A stretch of DNA of 64,000 nucleotides, taken from positions 6,520,001 through 6,584,000 of the forward strand of contig NZ_CP045496.1 in NCBI RefSeq assembly GCF_015500075.1, written 5' to 3'. Of the stretch, positions 59,383 through 64,000 are shown in pieces. The translations under genes were made by a program, and so were the position numbers. The first letter of the stretch is position 1. Each line of letters opens with the position of its first letter. The notes beneath the pieces are model-generated. The model was given only the letters and a program-made list of their open reading frames with translations, ran no database searches and had not been told where the DNA came from. The DNA is from Mesorhizobium sp. INR15. GTDB lineage: Bacteria; Pseudomonadota; Alphaproteobacteria; Rhizobiales; Rhizobiaceae.

Positions 59383-60716
59383 AACGCCGCCCGTACCCGC
59401 AACCGCAGGATGGCGAGCAAGCTCAAGCCACGCACCAGCAGGAAGACGTGCAGTGCTGCCCACAGGCCGTTGTTGCCGAAGACCGGTGCCAGGGTCAGCA
59501 ATGCAGCCACGAAGGCAAGAAACGACAGCAGCATCATGTTGCGCATGTCGCGCGACCATGTTGCGCCGATGAACACGCCGTCCATCTGGAAGGCCAGCAC
59601 GCCGCTCAATGCCGTGAAAGCCGCCCAGGGCAGATAGACGTCAGCGACGGCGCGGACGTCCAGCGAGGTTGTGATCACGGCAACCAGGTTGGCCCCGCCG
59701 AGCAACAGGACCAGGGTCGCGCCCCCCGCCAGGCCGAAGCCCCAGAACAGGGTCAGCCGCACGGCCTGCCGGAACGGCTCGCTCGCGCGGGCGCCGATGG
59801 CACGCCCCGCTAGCTGCTCGGCGGCGGTGGCAAAGCCATCGAGGAAATAGCCGGCAACGAGGAAGAAGTTCATCAGCACCGCATTGGCGGCCAGCGTCAC
59901 CGTGCCGAACTGCGCGCCCTGGCGCGTGAACAAGGCAAAGGCGGCAAGCAGCGAGAACGAGCGGATCATGATGTCGCGGTTGAGCGACAGCATGCGCAGG
60001 AAGGCCTTGGTGTCGAGCAAGCGATAACGCGGCAGATGCGGTGCCCGCCGGAAGCGCCTGACGACGATCGCAAGGCCGAGCAGCATGGCGAGGAACTCAC
60101 CGGCAACCGTTGCCCATGCGACACCGGCAACGCCCCAGCCAAACCTCAGCCCAAGCAGGAAGCAGAGCGCGATGTTGATGCCATTCAGCACCAATTGCAG
60201 CATCAGCCCGAGGCCGCCTTCGCCGCGACCGAGGACATAGCCGAGGACGGCATAGTTGATCAGCGAGAAAGGTGCGGCCAGCAACCTGATGCGGATATAG
60301 GTGTCCATCGCCTCGCTGACGCGCGGACCGCCATCGATGAACCATTGGCCGCCGACAGCAATCATCGGGGACAGTGCGGCCAGCACAATGCCGGCAACGA
60401 CCGCGATCAGCACGGCGCGCCAGAACACCGCCTGTTCCTCCAGGGCATCGTCGCGCCCAAAGGCCTGGGCGACGAGGCCGGTGGTGCCGGAACGCAGGAA
60501 GTTGAAGCTGGTGAAGACGACGTCAAAGATAAGCGCGCCTGCCGCCAGGCCCCCGAGCAAGGCCGCATCGCCGAACTGACCGACCACCGCCGTGTCGACC
60601 AGGCCGAGCAGCGGTGTCGTCAGATAGGCGAGCGTCATCGGTACCGCGATGGCGAGTACAGAGCGATTGGTGACGACAAAAGACCTGGCGTCGGCTGGGG
60701 TCGCACCCTTGTTCAA
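59379..60716 (-). CDS. MATE-family efflux transporter (DinF-like)
   Basis: The 445-aa product (from a TTG at 60716) has 12 membrane helices in two MATE repeats: LAIAVPMTLAYLTTPLLGLV and DTAVVGQFGDAALLGG in the first, and FALFTRQGAQFGTVTLAANA plus GYFLDGFATAAEQLAGRAIG in the second. It exports cationic compounds using an ion gradient. The start is uncertain: the first Met codon in the conserved region lies within helix 1, so a TTG with an AAGGCAG ribosome site is preferred. Divergent from the deacetylase gene. Confidence 0.8.
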   Translation of the reverse strand: MNKGATPADARSFVVTNRSVLAIAVPMTLAYLTTPLLGLVDTAVVGQFGDAALLGGLAAGALIFDVVFTSFNFLRSGTTGLVAQAFGRDDALEEQAVFWRAVLIAVVAGIVLAALSPMIAVGGQWFIDGGPRVSEAMDTYIRIRLLAAPFSLINYAVLGYVLGRGEGGLGLMLQLVLNGINIALCFLLGLRFGWGVAGVAWATVAGEFLAMLLGLAIVVRRFRRAPHLPRYRLLDTKAFLRMLSLNRDIMIRSFSLLAAFALFTRQGAQFGTVTLAANAVLMNFFLVAGYFLDGFATAAEQLAGRAIGARASEPFRQAVRLTLFWGFGLAGGATLVLLLGGANLVAVITTSLDVRAVADVYLPWAAFTALSGVLAFQMDGVFIGATWSRDMRNMMLLSFLAFVAALLTLAPVFGNNGLWAALHVFLLVRGLSLLAILRLRVRAAF

Positions 60717-60837
60717 AGGATTGCTGCCTTGCTGATTGCTGCTTGATCGAGCCGCCGATGTGCCCCATTTTCCGCACACCGCGCAATCACTTATCCCACA
60801 ACGGCCAATCGAATTCCCGTCCCTGGCGCGAGCCCTC

Positions 60838-61740
60838 ATGCCTTTGCAGATCGTCCATCATCCCGATTATGACGCCGGCTTTGCCGTCAACCACCGCTTC
60901 CCTATGAGCAAGTACAAGCTGCTAATGGAAGCCTTGCGCGCACGCGGCCTGGCTGCCCCCGCCGCGCTCCACACGCCCGCCCCTGCGCCGGCATCATGGT
61001 TGAAACTTGGGCATGCGGCCGACTATGTCGATCAGGTCATCGCCTGCACGGTGCCGGAAAAGATCGAGCGCGAAATCGGCTTTCCGGTTGGTCCGCGCGT
61101 TTCACTGCGCGCGCAGCTTGCTACCGGCGGCACGATCCTGGCGGCGCGGCTGGCATTTCAACATGGTATTGCCTGCAATACAGCCGGCGGCAGCCACCAT
61201 GCGCGGCATGAGCAAGGCGCTGGCTTCTGCACCTTCAACGATGTTGCTGTAGCCTCACTGGTGCTGCTGGCCGAAGGCGCTGCTGCCAACATCCTGGTCG
61301 TTGATCTCGACGTGCACCAGGGCGACGGCACAGCGGACATCCTCAGACCCAATCCGCATGTCTTCACCTTTTCCATGCATGGCGACCGCAACTATCCCGT
61401 ACGCAAGATAGCCTCCGACCTCGACATTGCCTTGCCTGACGGCACAGGCGACGCCGCGTATCTCGAAAGGCTGGAAGAGATCCTGCCACAGCTCAGCGGG
61501 CGGGCCCATTGGGACATGGTTTTCTACAATGCCGGCGTCGACGTGCATGCCGAGGACCGGCTTGGCAGGCTGTCACTCTCAAATGATGGCCTGCAAGCTC
61601 GCGATGAAACGGTGATCCGTCATTTCCGAGCCCAAGGCATTCCCGTCTGCGGCGTCATCGGCGGCGGCTATTCGACTGATGTGGCGGCACTGGCCGCACG
61701 TCACGCCATCCTGTTCGAGGTGGCTTCGCGCCACGCCTGA
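60838..61740 (+). CDS. Histone-deacetylase-like (acetoin/amine deacetylase family) protein
   Basis: The 300-aa product has the class II HDAC/acetylpolyamine amidohydrolase motifs GGSHHARHEQGAGFCTFND (active-site His pair) and VVDLDVHQGDGTADIL (Zn ligands Asp and His), and a C-terminal CGVIGGGYS with the catalytic region. Bacterial members deacetylate small amines or proteins. The ATG at 60838 gives the usual N-terminus (MPLQIVHHPDYDAGF). The substrate is unknown. Confidence 0.88.
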   Translation: MPLQIVHHPDYDAGFAVNHRFPMSKYKLLMEALRARGLAAPAALHTPAPAPASWLKLGHAADYVDQVIACTVPEKIEREIGFPVGPRVSLRAQLATGGTILAARLAFQHGIACNTAGGSHHARHEQGAGFCTFNDVAVASLVLLAEGAAANILVVDLDVHQGDGTADILRPNPHVFTFSMHGDRNYPVRKIASDLDIALPDGTGDAAYLERLEEILPQLSGRAHWDMVFYNAGVDVHAEDRLGRLSLSNDGLQARDETVIRHFRAQGIPVCGVIGGGYSTDVAALAARHAILFEVASRHA

Positions 61741-61743
61741 CCG

Positions 61744-62007
61744 CTACTTCCGGTAGTTGGCAATCCTGAGCAGGATGAAGACCGGAACGACGATCGCCGC
61801 GCCCAGCAGGATATAGCCGAGGAAGCGGTCGATGGCATGGAAGCCCAGATTCCAGAGATCGAGGAAGAACTTCTGGATGCCGTAGAGCACGTCCATTGGC
61901 GACCAGCCGAAAGCGTTCATCACCAGGCCGACGAGGAACGAGACCACCAACAACTTCACGATGACCTTGAGCGGCGTATCGCCGAGAAAGCGCGTCAATG
62001 CGGACAA
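61744..62007 (-). CDS. Small membrane protein, probably DUF6460
   Basis: The 87-aa product (from a TTG at 62007, GGAG seven bases upstream) reads SALTRFLGDTPLKVIVKLLV, then a GWSPMDVLYGIQKFFLDLWN segment and a second helix LGYILLGAAIVVPVFILLRI. This fits the DUF6460 family common in Rhizobiales, with two membrane helices and no known function. A longer frame to 62121 lacks conserved character. Convergent with the deacetylase gene, 3 bases between the stops. Confidence 0.65.
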   Translation of the reverse strand: MSALTRFLGDTPLKVIVKLLVVSFLVGLVMNAFGWSPMDVLYGIQKFFLDLWNLGFHAIDRFLGYILLGAAIVVPVFILLRIANYRK

Positions 62008-62434
62008 GACTTGTCTCCGGCTTTTTGCCAACCCGATTCGGGCTGATGGTTCAGAAATACGCACTTGCCCGTCCTGCTTCAAGCCGGGCCTTGCTGCAGG
62101 ACCAAACCGTTGGAACAGCACCGATCCGTTAAATATCAGTAAACAAGATCACTATAAATTATTGAAAACAAATCGAAAAATCTTCATTTTTCGAATCCGC
62201 GCAATGTGCCTGCAATTTTCGCCTGCGAAATAATCCACGTCTTTCAGGCAACGGGCCGCGCGGAAGATCAGGTCACACCACACTGCCCTTGCGGCAGTTT
62301 CGGTGACCCGCGCGGCCGTTCCCGGCGAGAGACATCCAAACCGGAGAACGGCCGCCCCAACGGTCAGGCTCCTCGGAGATCAACCTGCGTATCGATCGCC
62401 ACACGGGTGATGCGCACATGTATGGAGTAGTGCA

Positions 62435-63058
62435 GTGTCCTCTCAAAGAATGGTTGCCCTCGCGGCATGCGCCCTTTCGCTTGGCGTCTATCTGAATGGG
62501 CCGGCGGTGGCCGCCGATGCCATACCCGCTTACAACGATCCGCCGGCCTTTGAATGGAGCGGCGCCTATGTCGGCGTTCATGGCGGCACGGCATTTACAA
62601 GGATGCCAAACCCGTTTGCCGACCGGAACGGCCTCAGCGGCGGCGTTCAGGCCGGCTACAACATGCAGGTGGGCCCGGGCGTTGTCGGTGCTGAAATCGA
62701 AGGTTCCTATCTGGGCGGCGCCGAACACGAAGTGCGGGGCGGCAAGATCAAGGAGAAATGGCGTGGCGCCCTCAAGGCCAAGGCTGGCTTGAGCTTCGAC
62801 CAGACCCTGCTCTTTGGAACCGGCGGCGTGGCGCTCACCAAGTTCGACAAGAGCGACAACATCAGCAGCAGCGACGGCTGGAAGGTCGGCTATCTCGTTG
62901 GCGGCGGCATCGAGCAGGCCTTTGCCGGCGGTCTCTCCGCCAAGGTCGAATATGACTATGTCCGCACCCCCGGCGTGGAAACGACATCCGTCCTTGGCAA
63001 ATCCAAGACGACGATCGGCAGCCATGAGTTGAAGGCAGGCATCAACTACCGGTTCTAA
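62435..63058 (+). CDS. Outer-membrane beta-barrel protein (Omp25/31-like)
   Basis: The 207-aa product has a signal peptide (residues 1-27, ending AVAA) and an eight-stranded barrel pattern: FEWSGAYVGVHGGTAFTRMP, GGVQAGYNMQVGPGVVGAEI, LKAKAGLSFDQTLLFGTGGV and the C-terminal HELKAGINYRF, whose terminal Phe is the barrel-assembly signal. This is the Omp25/Omp31/RopB-type surface protein of Rhizobiales. The start is a GTG at 62435 with GGAG upstream. A clear terminator follows. Confidence 0.9.
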   Translation: MSSQRMVALAACALSLGVYLNGPAVAADAIPAYNDPPAFEWSGAYVGVHGGTAFTRMPNPFADRNGLSGGVQAGYNMQVGPGVVGAEIEGSYLGGAEHEVRGGKIKEKWRGALKAKAGLSFDQTLLFGTGGVALTKFDKSDNISSSDGWKVGYLVGGGIEQAFAGGLSAKVEYDYVRTPGVETTSVLGKSKTTIGSHELKAGINYRF

Positions 63059-63092
63059 TCAGCAAGGCCCCCGCCCAACCCCGCCTTGCTGC

Positions 63093-63132
63093 GCGCGGTA
63101 CCCGTGATGAATGGGTACCGCGCACCTTTTTT
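63093..63132 (+). terminator. Intrinsic terminator of the outer-membrane protein gene
   Basis: GCGCGGTACCC and GGGTACCGCGC form an 11-bp perfect stem with a 9-base loop, followed by ACCTTTTTT. It lies 35 bases after the stop. One of the clearest terminators in the window. Confidence 0.92.
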
Positions 63133-63284
63133 GCCCCTTCGTGCCGGCACTTGCGCATCTCCACGTCTCCGCCGCCCAGTGGCCGGCCGCGGGTAGCGCT
63201 GATTCCTTTCGACCTCCGGTCGTAATGTCGATGCAATCTTCACAACCTAGGTGCCGCGCGTGAGTTTCACGACGGGAATCAGAT

Positions 63285-63677
63285 ATGTCCATGCACAACA
63301 AAGATAGCCTTGCGCAGGCGCCCAAAGCGCTCTTCCTGGCAATCGTGCTCATGTTGACGGGATGTGCCTCCGACATCATGAAGAACTATATCGGGCAGCC
63401 GGTTGAATCGGTCATTCTGGACTACGGCCCGCCAACCGCTGTAATCGATCTCGGCCGGGACGAGCACGCCTATCAATGGCGCAAGATATCCACCAATGCG
63501 GTGTCGGGCACATCGAGTGGCGAGGTTCGCCAGACAAAACACGGCACGGTTTACCAGGAGACCGAGACCCCCGGCTATGTCGAGCGCCAGGAATGCTTCT
63601 ATACGTTCTACGCCCGCTCGTCCGATGGCCGCTGGTTCATCACCAATTTCCGCCAACCGAAGCTGGAATGCGAATGA
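63285..63677 (+). CDS. Lipoprotein of unknown function
   Basis: The 130-aa product has an N-terminal signal with lipobox LTGC (LFLAIVLMLTGCASD, Cys27 lipidated). The mature part is soluble: YIGQPVESVILDYGPPTAVI, DEHAYQWRKIST, and two later cysteines (QECFYTFYAR and a Cys near the C-terminal end, possibly a disulfide). The GQP...GPP pattern is common in small surface-exposed lipoproteins. No enzyme family is recognised. Confidence 0.75.
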   Translation: MSMHNKDSLAQAPKALFLAIVLMLTGCASDIMKNYIGQPVESVILDYGPPTAVIDLGRDEHAYQWRKISTNAVSGTSSGEVRQTKHGTVYQETETPGYVERQECFYTFYARSSDGRWFITNFRQPKLECE

Positions 63678-63691
63678 ATTGCGCTAGCCGG

Positions 63692-63725
63692 AGATTCTTG
63701 CCAACCCGAAGATTCCTGCCAACCC
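63692..63725. repeat. Short tandem repeat upstream of the response regulator
   Basis: AGATTCTTGCCAACCC and AGATTCCTGCCAACCC occur in tandem with a period of 18, between the lipoprotein stop and the ribosome site of the next gene. Confidence 0.6.
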
Positions 63726-63744
63726 TCACCCGAGGAGAATGCGC

Positions 63745-64000
63745 ATGCGCGTCCTTTTGATCGAGGATGAAGCGGAAATGGCTTCCGTGCTGAGAACGGC
63801 GCTTGAGCGTCAGGACATCATCGTCGATCACGCCGCGACATTGGCGGACGCGGAGGCCATGGCCCGGCTTGGATACCATGATGCCGTGGTTCTGGATCGG
63901 CGCCTGCCTGACGGCGATGGCCTCAGCCTGATCCCGCGTCTGCGCGCCTTGCATCTGGACGTTCCGGTGATCGCACTGACGGCGCTAAGCGGTCTTGATG
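63745..64000 (+). CDS. OmpR-type response regulator, N-terminal part (runs off right edge)
   Basis: The frame MRVLLIEDEAEMASVLRTAL carries the receiver acidic residues, phospho-acceptor Asp51 in VVLDRRLPDGDG and the Thr of VIALTALSG. The DNA-binding half lies outside the window. GAGGAG seven bases upstream supports the ATG at 63745 over one six bases earlier. A kinase gene may follow beyond the edge. Confidence 0.85.
   Translation, partial: MRVLLIEDEAEMASVLRTALERQDIIVDHAATLADAEAMARLGYHDAVVLDRRLPDGDGLSLIPRLRALHLDVPVIALTALSGLD

Noticed and set aside
1..64000. CRISPR arrays, rRNA operons and complete tRNA genes.
   Set aside because: No regularly spaced repeats, no rRNA sequence and no complete cloverleaf were seen in reading the window; short tRNAs could still be missed without a covariance search.

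Overview
The window looks like chromosome from a Mesorhizobium-type alphaproteobacterium (Rhizobiales). Supporting signs are the high GC content, a rhamnose catabolic locus in the order known from Rhizobium (rhaDI divergent from rhaRSTPQ-M-K), 5-aminolevulinate synthase hemA, homospermidine synthase, DUF1127, DUF6894 and MucR-type proteins, and RIME-like intergenic palindromes. Calls rest on reading the sequence and on family knowledge; no database search was run.

Region 1 (1-28.5 kb) is accessory and partly decayed. It opens with the start of a TraA-type relaxase running off the left edge and a divergent, damaged traD-like gene. It closes with a decayed TraA C-terminal half and an AlpA-type regulator. 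Between them lie a catDE-like cluster (LysR, NAD(P)-binding reductase, DoxX, CatE), homospermidine synthase, two tandem Rnk-family genes, small stress-type genes (Hsp20, DUF1127, ribbon-helix-helix, Crp/Fnr, a lone receiver), a FUSC transporter, and a DoxX gene followed by a three-subunit membrane dehydrogenase (SLDH-type small subunit, GMC flavoprotein, triheme cytochrome c). The same stretch holds at least six pseudogenes: traD, a phaA-phaG antiporter deletion fusion, ptsN, mucR, lacI and traA. A gntR gene is also split by a complete IS3-type element and can be rebuilt in frame.

Region 2 (28.9-42.2 kb) is orderly core-like sequence: a small membrane protein, gamma-glutamyltransferase, then the rhamnose locus. 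RhaS/T/P/Q import L-rhamnose, RhaM interconverts anomers, and RhaI, RhaK and RhaD convert it to dihydroxyacetone phosphate and lactaldehyde products. RhaR (DeoR family) probably acts on a phased array of ATCA/TGAT half-sites in the divergent rhaD-rhaR promoter.

Region 3 (42.2-64 kb) holds a dadA-like dehydrogenase in tandem with an unusual 608-aa fusion of a PLP-dependent racemase to an arginase-like domain that has lost its metal ligands. It continues with galE, hemA, an aminotransferase, mscL, a transporter-like hybrid histidine kinase with a LuxR-type regulator nearby, TetR/O-methyltransferase, MFS, DUF952-pyrD, MATE, a histone-deacetylase-like protein, an outer-membrane beta-barrel protein, a lipoprotein, and the start of an OmpR-type regulator cut by the right edge.

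The most notable observations are the racemase/pseudo-ureohydrolase fusion beside dadA, the precise IS split of gntR, the phaA-phaG deletion fusion, the phased rha operator array, and the tra-gene remnants bracketing the decayed region.
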